DNA of 64,000 nt from Epichloe hybrida (taxonomy: Eukaryota; Ascomycota; Sordariomycetes; Hypocreales; Clavicipitaceae). Below the pieces are notes generated by a model, which did no database searches, was not told the DNA's origin, and worked only from the letters and a program-made list of their open reading frames with translations. The stretch's first letter is position 1, and each line of letters starts with the position of its first letter. The stretch lies in contig JAFEKR010000013.1 of the NCBI GenBank assembly GCA_019022495.1, positions 1,302,001-1,366,000 of the forward strand, in the 5' to 3' direction. The position numbers and the translations under genes are program-made. Positions 13,315 through 26,111 of this stretch are shown here, one piece after another.

Positions 13315-13569
13315 TATAATTTTCTAAACCCCTTTCTTTTTCTTTTCAACGGGATAAGGCTAGCGTAAGCTGGCAACAAACACCCACGACAGGAAACACA
13401 CCAAGCGGCGCAGACCCGTTACAGGGCTGGCGCCGGCCTGTACACAGACGCAAGGGGGTTTTTCTTCCCAGTATAGGGTTTTCCCTTTTGACTCAGTAGC
13501 AGGAGTACTAGTAATAGCTATCTATAGAGCTAACTAGCGTAAATAATATATATAATTTTCTAAACCCCT
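13315..13569 (-). mobile_element. Short non-LTR retroposon (SINE-like or LINE 3' end) with 19-bp target duplication
   Basis: A 217-bp insert at 13334-13550 is flanked by a perfect 19-bp direct repeat, TATAATTTTCTAAACCCCT, at 13315-13333 and 13551-13569. Removing one repeat and the insert restores a continuous gag-like C sequence. On the minus strand the insert ends in an A-rich tail (GAAAAGAAAAAGAAA). A long target duplication plus an A-rich tail is the mark of target-primed reverse transcription. Much of the insert is GC-rich and shows little RIP, so it is younger than the RIP of C or too short to be targeted. No convincing Pol III boxes were found. Confidence 0.7.
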
Positions 13570-13922
13570 AGAGCCTTAACATTAATAGCCCTAATAACTT
13601 ACCTTAGAAATCCACCTTCCCTAACCCTAAAGATTACATAAACCTTCATAAAAGCCCCTATAATAATCGCTATTAAATTAATAGCTTTATCCTAATAATT
13701 ATTATTAATAATAACTAAGGGACTATTATTTATAATAAAATATGCCTTTATAGTAATTTACCTCTAAAGATTAGGTTATAAAGAAAATCTTAGAGCTTAT
13801 AAAGATATATAAGGATAGTAACTACTATAGTAGGAAGCTATATAATTTCTTAATACTAAAGATTATGCTTTTTAAAAATAAGTATAATAAAATTAACCTT
13901 CCTTAAATATATTATTAGAAAG

Positions 13923-14232
13923 TGTTGGATTCACAGGGTATTGAATTCAATGTGTAATACAGTCGTGAGCCCGAAGAATAGTATTGTCATTGATTATCTA
14001 TTCTAGGCTACGTTGTCTGTTGTCATAATTGATTAAGTTGTTAGGAAAAGAGAGGTAAAAAGCTAGAAGTTATAATACATAAAGGGAAAAGGGGTTGCGC
14101 GTTTGTGTCCCTATATTTCCTAGCTAATTAACGTGCTAGGTTATGGGTCACGTGTAAGGTCCGCGCGCGGCCTAAGCTTCTGCTAGGTAATTATGGCTGT
14201 AATACGTAATTGATATTACCTTTGTTCTAATA
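13923..14232 (-). repeat. Copia B2 3' LTR
   Basis: 310 bp from TGTTGGATTCACAGGG to TTCTAATA (RIP-altered AACA). The outer left half is nearly intact; the inner half is mutated (GGCTGTAATACGTAATTG instead of GGCTGCGACGCGCGATTG). Confidence 0.9.
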
Positions 14233-17200
14233 CTAGAACTTCTCTCTTTTAATATAATTATTAACACATAATATTAATCGCAGAAATAAAAAAGAAAGAT
14301 AGATTAAGAATATAATTAATAAGGGATATAAGGAAAAGAACTTATAGCCTATCTAGGCATATAGTTACTAATAAAAGGGAAATAACAATCTTGCTTAGCC
14401 TATAAGCCTATATAAGGATAAGTAAGTCTTTCTAAATCCCTTCTTTTCCTTAAAATAATATATATACTACACCTTAGCGCATATATAATATGTTCCTCCT
14501 TCTTAGTAATACCTTTATTCTTCTATATACTACTATTAATTTCTATAGTCTACTAGGAGGGCCTAGTAGGCTAGTGTAGTTATAGCTACTAGGGATATTA
14601 ACTATAAGGGTGTAAATCCCCTGTATATCACTATCTTGTCCCTATGGCTATCCTCCTAGAGGATTACTTTTTCCTCTTACCACGCGTGTGTTACATGTAG
14701 GTAACCTATCCCTCTATCTAGATAGTTATCTAGTTAGTTAAGATAAAGCTCTTAAGGGCCTTGTTAGGTAATGCCTTTATAAAGGTATTAGCTAGGTTAT
14801 TCTCTCTGTTAATCTATTGGATCTCGCAGAGTTCTTAGCATTTATATAACTATTAAAGGGCTATAATATTAATTATTAGGCGTTTCTCCTTTATTATACT
14901 AAGCTTAATAAGGCACTTATATAAGGAGTATAAATCCGTATATATAATAACTAGGATCTTTAGGAGCTTTAGTTAGTTAGTAACTAAGTTCAGGGTAGTT
15001 ATAATTACGTAAGCTATATTAACACTAGCTACCATGCTATAGACTTCTAAGGCAAGCATGCTTTATGTAACTCTCTTACTCTTTATTAAGCTAAAGTGTA
15101 TAATATTACCTTTAATCATAAACTTACTATTAGTATAGTCTTTATTCGCTAGGATAAGTACATATCCTAGTTATAAGGATAGGTCCTAGTTATTAGTAAA
15201 GAATCTATCTATAAAGGTAAAGAGCTTTGCTTTCTTAAGGTTAATTAGGATAAACATTAGACCTCTCTCTAGGTAATTTATCTACTACTTTAGGTAGTAA
15301 TTAAGGGCTTTTATATCCTCTAGGGTTAGCTCCTAGTATTATATAGTAATAGATAGGTTAAAGTAAGCCTCTAGTTAGTAGATTAAGGCAATATAAGTGC
15401 CTTAGGCCCTCTGCTTAATATATTTACGCTTTAAGTTAGTTATTAGAACTAACTCTAACTTATTACTCTACCCTTTCTACTAGATCTTAATAGTATTATT
15501 CTCTAGTAAGATAATACTACTATTAAACGTAAGAGGGTAGTCCTAAGTTAGGAATTACTTTAGCTTTATATTAAAGCTTACTATAGTAAGCTAGGTCTCT
15601 TCCTTCTTAGAGAACTTCTTGTCTAAGAGGCTAATTATATTATTAGTCTGTATTTTAACATAGGTAAAGTTAGGGCTTTCCTTTGTAGTTATAAGTAAGC
15701 AGGGATTGTATATAGAGGTTTCTATCTAGAGGTTCTCTCTATAATACTTGTAATACATAACCCACTAGTGTGTTCCTGCCTTTGCGAGCCTATAGAGGGG
15801 TTTTATAACCCTTAAGATTATACTAGGCGGGTAGAGATACTATATCTAAATTAGCAAGCGCGCTAGGATTAGCTACTCTAGTAATGTATAGGCCTATATA
15901 TAAGCCTAATAGATATCCCTTAGCTAGATAAGGAATTTCCTTAATCTTACAAACGGGGCTATTATAAGGATAAGATGTTAGCTTACGCGTTAAATCATTA
16001 GGGCCTGTGTGAGAATAGCCTATTTCCCTTTATCCTTACACCCTTAGATTACAAGGCATAACTTTTCGTAAGGTTCTGTTGTCTTGCCCTTAATCTCATT
16101 AATAATCCAGGAATTAAAGATTTAAATTCCACTATGTTCTTCCTTATTAAATATAATAAATTTAAACACACCTTACTTAATTAGAGTGTTAATTTCCACT
16201 TTTATTAATAGCTTAAAAGGTTTGCTAGGGGTCTTAATAATTCCTTCCTTATATAGCTTAATTATAAGAGCTAGGTTACTATATTCTTTTGCTAATAGGA
16301 AGGTATTAGCACCTTAAGGTATTATAGGAGGGTTCTTCTATAGTCTTTCACGTCCTTGCTTTAGTAGTATTAGTAGTACTATATTCTTATTATAGGCCTC
16401 TTACTCTTTTTCTCCTTTCTCTTTACTAGGCTCCGCTATCTTCTCCACACTAGGATTATTATAGTAAGGCCTAATAGATATTAACCTAAAGGTCTTTAGG
16501 CCTCTAGGTATGTTAAGTGTATAGCTTTCTCTAGTAATTACTAGTAGCTTATATAGACTTACCTATCCCTTACCTTCTTACTAGACCTTAACCTTTAATC
16601 TAAGTAGTAGGCTAAGGGTCTTTAAGGTATCTAGGCTATTACGTTTAGTAAGGGCCTTATTAACCTTCTAGATAGCGTAAAGTCTCTTAATCTTTTTAGT
16701 AGCTTTCTATACTATAATCACACGCTATGTAATATTAAGTAATAGTAAGAACTTATTTATTATACGTAAGTAAGCTCTAAAGATAAGAAGGGTTAGAATA
16801 AGGCTATTAGGGCCTGCGGTGTTATTCAGGGCCTTAATTACTATTTAAAGGGTAATAGGTTCTAGTGTTATAGGGCATTTACGTCTAATTATATTATAGG
16901 CTCTTTAGAGCGGCTTATAATACCTTTTAACCTTCCCTATGCTATAGTATACCTTAATAGGGACTTCCTTAATTAAAATTAACATTAGAGCTATGAATTA
17001 TCTAAATTTATTACTATAGAAGTTTATTCTAATGTCTATAATAATAAAGTCTAGGGGGCCTAGGTAAGCATTAATCTAGCATATTTAGAGGGCTTCCTAG
17101 GTTATTTTTGTAAAGATATTATTAAGGAATTTCGCTACGTTAAATGCTATGGCTATATCTATAGCATAGAGTGTAGGGCAGTTACTATCTAGGTAAAAGA

Positions 17201-19820
17201 TATTTACTATTACTTTATAATTAAAGCTACACTTATCCTTAAGGGTAAACTTAAAGTAATTAGGGCTATTTACGTGTATTTAGTATTAGTAGTAAATCCT
17301 TATTAGCTCCCTAATAGCTTTAATATTAACATTATGCCCTAATTTACAAAGAACCTTGTGTAAACATCAGATTAATAGATGTCTAAAGCGGTAGTGTAGT
17401 CACTATAGCTCGCCTTCTATAAGGTAGCTCTAAGTAACTACTTCTTTTTTCTATATAAGAAGTATCTAGGCATGGCCCTATTTACATATAATAGGGACTT
17501 TAACATTCCCTTACTATAGTATGTTCTTAGAGATATTAAAGTTAATCTTTAAATAGTCTATATTATTAAGGGATAAGAGAAATAGAGTGTTTATAAGGAT
17601 AACCTAAAAGAGAATATTACTAAAGGGGGTAGGCATATTAGCTACTCTAAGCATAATAATCAGGTCTCCTACGCTAAATCTAACTAATGCCTTTTTCTCT
17701 ATTAATTCATTAAGCTGTAATGTAGGTATCTAACGTTATAAAGCAAGAAATTAAGGGTGCCTTACTGTAAAGAACTTTGCGGCTCCTGTGTTAGGCATAA
17801 TCCCTTAGAATATCACACAGGAATAGCGATCTTCTAATATAAATATTACTAGGGCTTTATTTACAAGTTCCTGCTAAAAGGGGTTTTCTTTGCTTAGACT
17901 ATAATAAGCTGCTTACCTTATTAGGAATTAAACTATTCTCTCGCTATTAATCTGCGTTCTATGCGTAAAGAAGCTTATAGGTACTAGCCTATCTGTATTA
18001 TTAGGGCTATTATTAAATCCAATACTCTTTATATACTAAGCGATTTCATTATCAATAGGGGGTTAGGACTCGTGTTCTCCCTTATACTAAGTGAGGAATA
18101 AATAGTATAAGTTATTGGTTATATTTGTAAGGTAGTAATTCTTAAAGCATTAAAACGCCTTCTTATAGTTCTCTTTAGGGTGCTTAGATAACTAGTATCC
18201 TTTCTTGCTATATATATAGCACTTCTTTATATAGGGAGTACCTCCTTTTCCTTATAATTTTAAGGGGTATTAGGTCTCTTTTCTAGTCCTATTATATCTT
18301 TAGTTAGTCTAGAATTACTCTAGGGTTATAGCTTTAGTTAGGAACTATTAATAGTTCTTCTTCTCTTCCTTAATAAGGCAAAGGGTTATTCTAATCTATT
18401 CACAGAACTCTTATAGTCTATCTAGCGGATTTATAATCACTCCTTTACACTCTAGAATACTATAATAAGCTCTAATAAGTTAATTCTAGAGTGCCCTTTT
18501 AGTTTAGCCTACTTTAGGCACTACTTATTATAAGATAGCTAGTCTTTCTATGAGTTTATTAAAGCATTTAATTATTAACTTACTTAGGTTATTATTTACT
18601 ATTTCTTATAGGGAAGTATTATTCTACTCTAGTAAATATCTTTACTATATATCCTTAGTTTTAAATTATTCTCTTATATAGCTAATAAGCATAAGGAGAT
18701 CTTATAGTTATCTAGGTTTAAAGAGGTAGTCTATATAGTATTATAGTGCTTTGCCTTTAAGCATAACCTTAAAAGCATAACTAGCTTATTTAGGCTAGAT
18801 ATTAAGTAACTTATACTTTCTATAGAATATTTAAAGCTTTAATTTAAGGATATTATAGTTATTAGTACTATAAAGTTATTCTTTAGGGTATACCTTAGAT
18901 AGGTTAATAATCTACTTTAGTAAAGGTCTCTAGGTCTATAGGGGTCCTCTAGGTATTTCCCTTTATATCTATAAAAGGGGTGGTAAGGTCTTTAGGAAGT
19001 AAGAGGGTAGCTTTATAAGTAGTACCCTTAGGGCTTATTATTCCCTCTAATCCTCCTTTTCCTTATATTAGGAAGGAGGAATTATAGCTCTTTAAGCTAT
19101 ACTAATAGGGGCACTACTAGCCCTAGATAGCATAGGTTACCTCTATTAGTAACTCTCCTACTTAGGGGTATTATTAGTAGTATTACTAGGGTAATACTAC
19201 TAACTTACCTCTAGTAAAGGTATAGGTAAGGGAGTTACCTATAAATACTTACGAATAGTATCCTTAGGTAGTCTTAACTCTAGGTTAATTAACCTTCCTA
19301 GGGGAGATTAGCTTAGTTTTCCTAGAGGGGATTAACTTAGTCTTCCTAGGGGAGTCTAGCTTATTAATCCTTTTAATAGTAATTATACTAATAAACAAGG
19401 TAATAGGGTAGGTTACCTAGTTCTAATATTACTATTATCTAGTAAATTATAGAAGAACTCTTTATTCTATAAGTTCTTTTAGAAGCCTATATACTTCTTC
19501 CTAGCCTCTTTAATTTCTTTAAGAGTCTAAAATCTAAATTCTTCTTAGTTTACTACTTCTTTAAGGTTATTTACTATCTTAGTACCTCTTCTAATAGTTA
19601 TATACACTCTATTATAAAGAAGATAGTCTTAAAGTCTATTCTATAAAAGGTCTCTTTCTTCTATAAACTTATCCCTTAACTATTTATAGAAGTTATTACT
19701 AAATTCGGAGAATAGTGTTCTTCTAAATAACCCTTACTCCTTATATTATTCGGTCTTTATAAGGATGTAGAGACTGATTTCCTTAGGTATTATTATCTCT
19801 TTATATTTAGAACTTCCTAT
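14233..19820 (-). pseudogene. Copia B2 pol and most of gag (remnant)
   Basis: Collinear with B1 4602-10195. RNase H is at about 14780-15330, RT at 15400-16600, integrase at 16950-17500 and gag at 18000-19820. Stops are frequent and mostly shared with B1 or differ by transitions. The segment ends at the A2 insertion site AACTTCCTAT. Confidence 0.8.
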
Positions 19821-20648
19821 TGAAATGTAGGGAGCTAGTTACCAGCTGCCAGCTGGCAACAGCTATACAAGTGCAAGCTCTACGGTCGGGGACCGATAGG
19901 GCCGCAACGTTGAATCAATTAACGCAACGCAACGGAAGGTTGTGGCAGTTATTAACTAATAGAATTCAATTTAGATTACTTTTATAATATCTTATAGAGC
20001 AATAGAATTGATTTTAGATACGTTATACAGGCAATGCGGCTGTTGTTAGTTAAGAGGACTAGCTATCTAGCTAGTTAAAAAGATTTTCTTCCTCTCATAG
20101 ACCTACCGACTATATCGGTGGATCCGGGCCGCTAACGGGGTCTTACGGGCCACTTTTGATTTTCCGCAAAATTCATTTGTATGCAAAAATCAAAAAATCA
20201 ACTCACCACTATACTAGCTAGCAACCTGTATGCACTAACTTTTGGTTTAAAAAATAACCTTGCATAAAGAGAAAGCCTTATCTTTAAGCTTTAATTTGCT
20301 ATATGTGAAACTTTTGTACAACCTCTAGATAAAGAGAAAATCGCTGTCAAAGATAGCTATAGGGTAAGTTATATATAGGGTAACTTGCTTACGTCACCCT
20401 AGCTTACGTCACCCTAGCTTACCTAATTACTAGTGGCGTGGTTATAGCCACACTTATAGCCACAACGCAATTAACTAATTAGTTATCCACACAGTCAGTC
20501 GCAGCTGTTGACAGCTGCGACGTAGCCATTGATAGCTGCCCTCGTGACCGTTGACAGCTGCAGTGCAGCTGTCAGACTTGCAAAGTAAGCTAGTAATAAG
20601 AAGGTTCTTTAACTAGAAAAGGGCTAAAAATAGGTCTTATTTTTAACA
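19821..20648 (-). repeat. Copia A2 3' LTR
   Basis: 828 bp, TGAAATGTAGGGAGCTAG to TTTTTAACA on the plus strand (TG..CA both ways). It contains CAGCTGCCAGCTGGCAACAGC and the inverted CAGCTGTTGACAGCTGCGAC motifs. Close to the copies at 26112 and 28336. Confidence 0.92.
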
Positions 20649-23600
20649 CCCCCTCTACAAAAGAATTACATTTAAAGCAATTAGAAGTGTACAAAGAGAC
20701 TATAGGGAAAAATCAACAACTTTTAATAATAACAAATAAAAGGGAAAAACAGGAAAATATGAAAAAAGCCCCCTTTTTGAATTCCTAGCTATTGTTAAAT
20801 ATAGCTCCCTTTTTGACGTTATTTTTAGTTCCCTGTTAAAGGGAATTAGTTGTTGGTTTAATAATTATTAAGCCTTAAAAGCTTAATAAAAGCCTGATAA
20901 AGAGGTCTAGAAAGAGGTTTCGTAAGACTATCTGCAGGCATTGACTTCGTATCTAGATATTCGATCTTAGCTAAACCCTCTAAAACCTATTGCCTAATAT
21001 AGTTAAACTTTAGCAATATATGCTTTATATAACTATGTAAAGCAGGGTTATAAGTAGTAGTTATAGCGCCTTAATTATCGCAATATATCTGGATAGGGGG
21101 AGAAATAGGGGTTTTTAGCTCCTTAAATAAGCCCTGAAGCCACTGAAGCTCCCGGAAGGTCTCGCAGATAGCTTCAGCTTCAGCTTCTAGTGTTGATAGA
21201 GCTATTGTACTAGCTTTCTTTGATTTCCAGCTAATAGGTCTGCCAGCTAGCTTGAATAGATAAGCATAGGTTGATTTTGAGGTCTTTTTATCCCCTGCAA
21301 AATCACTATCGCAATAACCTATTAGGCTTTTGCTAACTAAACCTTTAGGGTCTCCCCTATAGATAATAGCAAGGAATCTAGTCCCTAATAGATACCTTAG
21401 CAGATTTTTAGCTACTTTTAGGTGTTCTATATAAGGGCTAGCTAGTGCAGTAAATAACCACTGTAGCGTAAAAGCTGTATTAGGCCTTGTAAGCAACATT
21501 AGGTACATTATAGTCCCTATAATGCACTGATAAAGCTTGATTTCGCTAGCTATTAAAAGCTTAGTTGTCTGCGTAGCTAAAACGCCTAGCTAAAGAAGTA
21601 TGCTAATAGGCTTACTATCTAGCATATTAAATCGTTTTAAGGCTTCTAATATATACTGAGATTAATGGATTTTCAGTATTCTATTAGGCCTATCTTGTAC
21701 GATTTGAACCCCTAAGAAGAATTCAGCAGGCCCCCTATCTTCTATTGGATAGACTTTATGAAGTTCCTTTTTAAGCCTTTGGATATAAGATAAATCCGGT
21801 CCAATTAGAAGACAGTCATCAACGTACGTAATGACGAAGGTTTTGGTTAAAGGATTAAAGAAGATAGCTGGGTCAGATATTAGAGGGTTAAATCCTAGGG
21901 ATTTAAGCACTAATATTAGCGCTTGTTGCCATTCCCTTAAGCTTTGTTTTAGGCTGTATAAAGACTTCTGTAATAAAATTACTTAATCTTTAGAAGGTTT
22001 CCAGCCAAAACTTCTAGCTAATTTAGCTAGTTTAGGATTTGCCTTAAGGAATTCAATAAACCCTTCTAGAATAACTATATAAATCTATTATTATAGCTTA
22101 CTATTAAGAAAAGCTCCTATAAAATCGATTTGTTCGATTTCCTAGTTATTCTAAGCCGCTAGGGCTAGTAAAATCCTCTAGCTAGGGGGAATGCTTGTGG
22201 CAGCGAAGGTCTCTAGGTAATCTAGGCCTTCGATTTGCATAAATCCCTTAGTAACGAGTCGAGCCTTATATTTTAAAGGATTATTTTCTTTATCCTTTTT
22301 AAGCTTATAAACAAGCCTATTCTTTAGTACTTTTCGGCCCTTAGGGATTTGATCTTTCCCTATAAATTTAAAAGTACTAGCCTTTAGAAGCTGTTTGTAT
22401 TCCTTATACGTGGCTTCTATCCATTTATCCCTTTTAGAGCTAGATATAGCCTGCTTCCAGGTCTTAGGCTCGGGGCTAATAGGATTCTTTTCCTTTAGCT
22501 TCTCCTGTACCTTAAAGCAGATTTCTTTTATGAAATCTAGAGAAGAAGGGGAACTAATATCAACATCCATAGGGTTAATATTAGGGTCGAAATTGATAAT
22601 TTTGTCAAAATCAAGGTCCAAAGTCAAAACCTGATTTCCTGGTTAAGTTATAGGCTACGCCTGTATGGGATCCGCTGGAATTAAGCCTTTAGGGGGTTCT
22701 TTGGGGCCTATAGGTGGTTTTTCTTGACCTACAGGGATACCTATGTTGTCTATAGGGTAATCCTTTGAACCTTGATCTAGATGTTATTAATCTAAATCAT
22801 TTTCCCCCTCTAAAGGGTTATCCCCTATAGAAATCCTAGGTAAGCCTTTAGAAATAAGGCCTATAGGTTCTATAATCTTAATAAAGCTAGTCTTTGTAAC
22901 TAGCCTTTTAGAGGGGATGTACACTAGGTAGGTGTTAGAACCTAGTGTAGCTAAAAGCCTTCCAGGGATTGTCCTAGCTGCTAACTTCTAGGCTTTAGGT
23001 CGTTTTTCCAGGGGGATTAGAATCTCACAGTGAGATCCTATAGCTCTAATACTGCTAATATCAGTTGTATAAGGCTGATTTAGCTCCCTAGATAGCAGCT
23101 GTTCAGGGCTTTCATCCTTAGTGGTATTAGCAGTTATATTAACTAGGTTAACAACTGCAGGTAATACAAAACACTATAAAAATAATGGTAATTTTGCCCA
23201 CTGGATAGTAGCCCTTAATTGATCTAGAATAGTACGAATTGAACGTTCTGCTAATCTATTTTGCTTATGGATATAGGGACTAGAAGTCGTAAATTTGATC
23301 CCTTTAGAATTTAACCAAGCTTGATAACTAGAATTGATTTCCTAGCCCCCATCGAAGTGAAGGTGCCTAGGATATTGACCTAGTTGATTTTTAAGCCCTC
23401 TAAAGAAGCCTTTGATAGCCTTATAAACAGTTGGGCCTTCCTTATTAGGTAATAAGATAACCCACTTATATCTAGTCTTTCGATTAACTAGAAATAAGCA
23501 AATTGACTGCTTATTGTACGGCGTGGGGCTGATTTTTAGCGTATCCCCCTCTATTCGATCTAGAGCTCTTGGGGGGTTAGGGATAGCTAATTTTCTAGGT

Positions 23601-24573
23601 CTTCTAACTGCCTTAGATTAATCACAAGCAATATATCTAAAATCCTTATCCTTAATTTTAGAAAAATCAGGGATTCCTTTAGTTATAAGGCTAGTTTTCT
23701 TTAGCAAAGGAAGACCTAGGTGCCCTAATCATACATGCCATAGGCTAGCTAGTTCTAACAACCGTTAATATTGAAGATCCTTAGGGTCTGAATTAGGATC
23801 TAGACTAGGGCCCTCTTCACTAGTCCCCTGCTGGGCCCCTTGAGAACCACAGGCCTCTTGGAGAGGTATTAGGGACCCTTTTCCTCCACTAGGGCCCTCT
23901 AACACCCCTAAATCTATTTCCTTAGATTTATAAGGGACCTAACCTGGGGCTATAGGCGAAGAAGAAGGGACTAATTCCTCTAAATCATCCCGTACGATTT
24001 CTTCAATATCATTATCATTTTCGTTAATTTCGTCTAAATCAGAAGCCTAATCCGGCTTTTTAGAGGGAATTTGAACCTCTATAGGGTAACTATGACCCTT
24101 AAAAGCGGCGTAGGTAAAAGGTTGGATGTAATGAGAGTTATTATAGGGCCCTTTAGATAACTTTGGCGTAGATTGGTTTTTAACGTGAAAGAAAAAACTA
24201 TGTTTTTCTATATCTAAGGTTGTAATACAAGACCTATCTTTAAGATAAAGTAGGTTTTTTATAAGGCAACCACTAGATATATAGTGCGTAAGTCCACTAA
24301 CTATATTAACATTAAGCTGAGGAAAATATAGCGTATCTTTAAGCACTAAGGTCCTATATTTATTAGGATTCTTTTAATATAAGACCTCAAAAACAGCACT
24401 ACCGTGACCCTTAGCGTAAATAGGGCCACCACTAGTTATAATAGGGTCGGATTCTCCCTTTTTATAGGGGGTATAATCCCTAAAGACCTCCCTAGAATTA
24501 ATAATATATATAGTTAAACCTGTATTATATAATAGGGCCTTTTTCATGTCTTTGCTGTAATAATTAAAACCAT
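20649..24573 (-). pseudogene. Copia A2 pol: protease, integrase, RT and RNase H with a few RIP stops
   Basis: The least decayed pol in the window. The protease region is at 24400-24540, where YNTGLTIYIINS has N where the active-site Asp is expected, a change one RIP G-to-A would give. The pre-integrase piece is 24047-24346 (LYFPQLNVNIVSGL). Integrase spans about 23900-22900 (FDGGQE and NGLAERSIR motifs). RT begins at 22178-22627 (KARLVTKGFMQIEGLDY), and 21662-21910 keeps the catalytic YVDD (ITYVDDCLLIGPDL). RNase H is 21071-21508 (CDSDFAGDKKTSKSTYAYLF, LSTLEAEAEAICE). At least four in-frame breaks separate these pieces. The clade is TNT1-94-like, unlike B, C and D. Confidence 0.85.
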
Positions 24574-25812
24574 TTAAGGTTTAATTTCTTGATTTTCATC
24601 ATCCGATTCACTAGAGCTAGAATCAGAGCTACTATCACTAGAGCTCTTATAACTAGTCTTATAAAGGCTAGGCTTCTTGTACGGTTTGAGAGCACCGTTA
24701 GAAAGGTTGTAATTTCCTAGCATAAAAGATCCCTCTCCAGAGGTCTCTTTATTATCCTTTTTATCTGATTTTTGACCTTTTTGCTTCTTTTTCTTCTTCT
24801 TATTAGAAGAAGAATTAGAATTAGAAGAGCCCTTATTTTCTTCAGAGCCTCCTTTCTTCTTCTGATCCTTAGGGGCCTTTTCTTTTTCTTTGGCACCCTT
24901 TTCAAGGTTTTTAGCCCTATAATTCAGGGCTTTGGATACCGTAGATGACTTATCCCTTTGTTCTGCTAGAAGGTCTGCCATCAAGAATTGAAGATTTAGG
25001 GCATCTAGGGGAGCCCCTATAGCCCTATTCGTACGCATGCTGAATCGTTGCCTCTCAGCCCACTGAGGGAAGGTTGATTTTAGGGATTGAAGATATTGAT
25101 TAACCTGATCTATCGGAGCAATCAGGACCCCTGAAATCGATAATCTAGCTAGTAGATTATTAAAGACTGCATTAAAGGACTCTAGAGTCCCCTTAAACTC
25201 TTGAAAATTCAGGTTATGAAATTCTGAATATAGGGACCCCCTCTGGATTTCAACGCTATGTGAATATTGCCTTACAAGTAAATTATAGGCTTCTTCAGGT
25301 GATTTTTGCCAAGTTATAGCGGCTTGGGGTCCTTCTGTACAACTATCCCTTAGTAACATAAGGATAATAGCTTGATCTGGATCCCCTAGCGCCCTAGAAC
25401 TCTCCGGATTATCTAGAAAATTAGGCATGCCTAAAGCTCTAAATTGGATAGTTAGGGCTTGTTTCCATTGTTCGAAATTTTCGGCTCCTTTAAGCCTAGC
25501 AGTCTCTGGAAAACTATAAACCCTTTTATTGGATTCCTTAATAATTGAATTATTAAAGGTTGCTTGTACAGAGCTAGATTCAGCTTGATTTTCTTGAATA
25601 GGCTGCTGATCTTGCTGCTGACTAGCGGGCTTATCAGATTCCACACCCTCCATACGACTATTTACAGTTATAGATAGGCTTTCTAGCTTCTCTAATAACT
25701 GGTCTATAGTTGCTTGTTGCTTAATAGCCTGCTCTTTTAGCTGGTTATTTAGAACCTCTTGCGCACTAGGGTCAGGGATAACAGGTCCCTTTCCCTTTCC
25801 TTTGGTATTTAT
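24574..25812 (-). pseudogene. Copia A2 gag, open reading frame intact but original start lost
   Basis: A 359-codon ORF opens at ATG 25653 (MEGVESDKPAS). The reading frame continues upstream without a stop to 25812, where the start codon is ATA; the sister gag stub has ATG at the equivalent place (27768-27770). The protein has a UBN2-like gag core (about residues 40-230 from 25653: ENFEQWKQALTIQFRALGMP, LLARLSISGVLI). It then has a Lys-rich stretch (KKKKKKQKGQKSDKKD) and a Ser/Asp/Glu-rich tail, and no CCHC zinc knuckle. It would coat retrotransposon RNA. Translation could still start at the internal ATG. Confidence 0.75.
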
Positions 25813-26093
25813 TTTCCTTTTTATAGAAGGGAAAAGCTTCTATCTTGCGGGTCCTTCCTTTTATATAGAAGGGAAGTCTTCTATATTTGAAATTTATTCC
25901 TTTTTATAGAAGGGAAAAAACTTCTATCTCGCGGATCCTTCCTTTTTTATAGAAGGGAAGTCTTCTGTAGCCACAATTGATTCCTTTTTATAGAAGGGAA
26001 AAGCTTCTTTCTCGTAAGTTCTTCCTTTTTTATAGAAGGGAAGTCTTCTGTAATCGTACACAAAGTGACCTAAAAGGAATCTATAGTGATAGA
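25813..26093 (-). repeat. 84-bp hairpin repeats in the A2 5' leader
   Basis: Nearly three tandem 84-bp units, each with two inverted stems of the form TATAGAAGGGAAAAGCTTCTAT and TATAGAAGGGAAGTCTTCTGTA. They lie between the primer-binding site and gag. The same array recurs at 27771-28049 and 46195-46470. The leader position and stem pairs suggest RNA structure used for packaging or translation control, but this is inference. Confidence 0.7.
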
Positions 26094-26108
26094 GCCGGGC
26101 TCATAACC
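26094..26108 (-). promoter_or_regulatory. Primer-binding site resembling copia's half-tRNA-iMet site
   Basis: On the minus strand GGTTATGAGCCCGGC starts four bases after the 5' LTR. It is complementary to the D-arm to anticodon-loop half of initiator Met tRNA (..CUCAUAACC), the same unusual priming as described for Drosophila copia, rather than to a tRNA 3' end. Repeated at 28050-28066 and, with CTGG in place of CCGG, at 28319-28333. Confidence 0.65.
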
Positions 26109-26111
26109 TAT

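Larger units (their letters stand above)
12037..13922 (+). pseudogene. Copia C leader and gag, first part
   Basis: The segment begins with CTAATTAGTAGTTA and a short stem-loop (see 12044-12062). Gag-like sequence runs from about 12840 and is collinear with D at 31300-31750 and 34350-34500. It is full of stops and is broken at 13922 by B2 (target GAAAG). A 217-bp retroposon sits within it at 13334-13550. The protein cannot be made. Confidence 0.65.

Noticed and set aside
22395..22634. 79-codon plus-strand ORF inside A2
   Set aside because: Antisense of the RT region of Copia A2.
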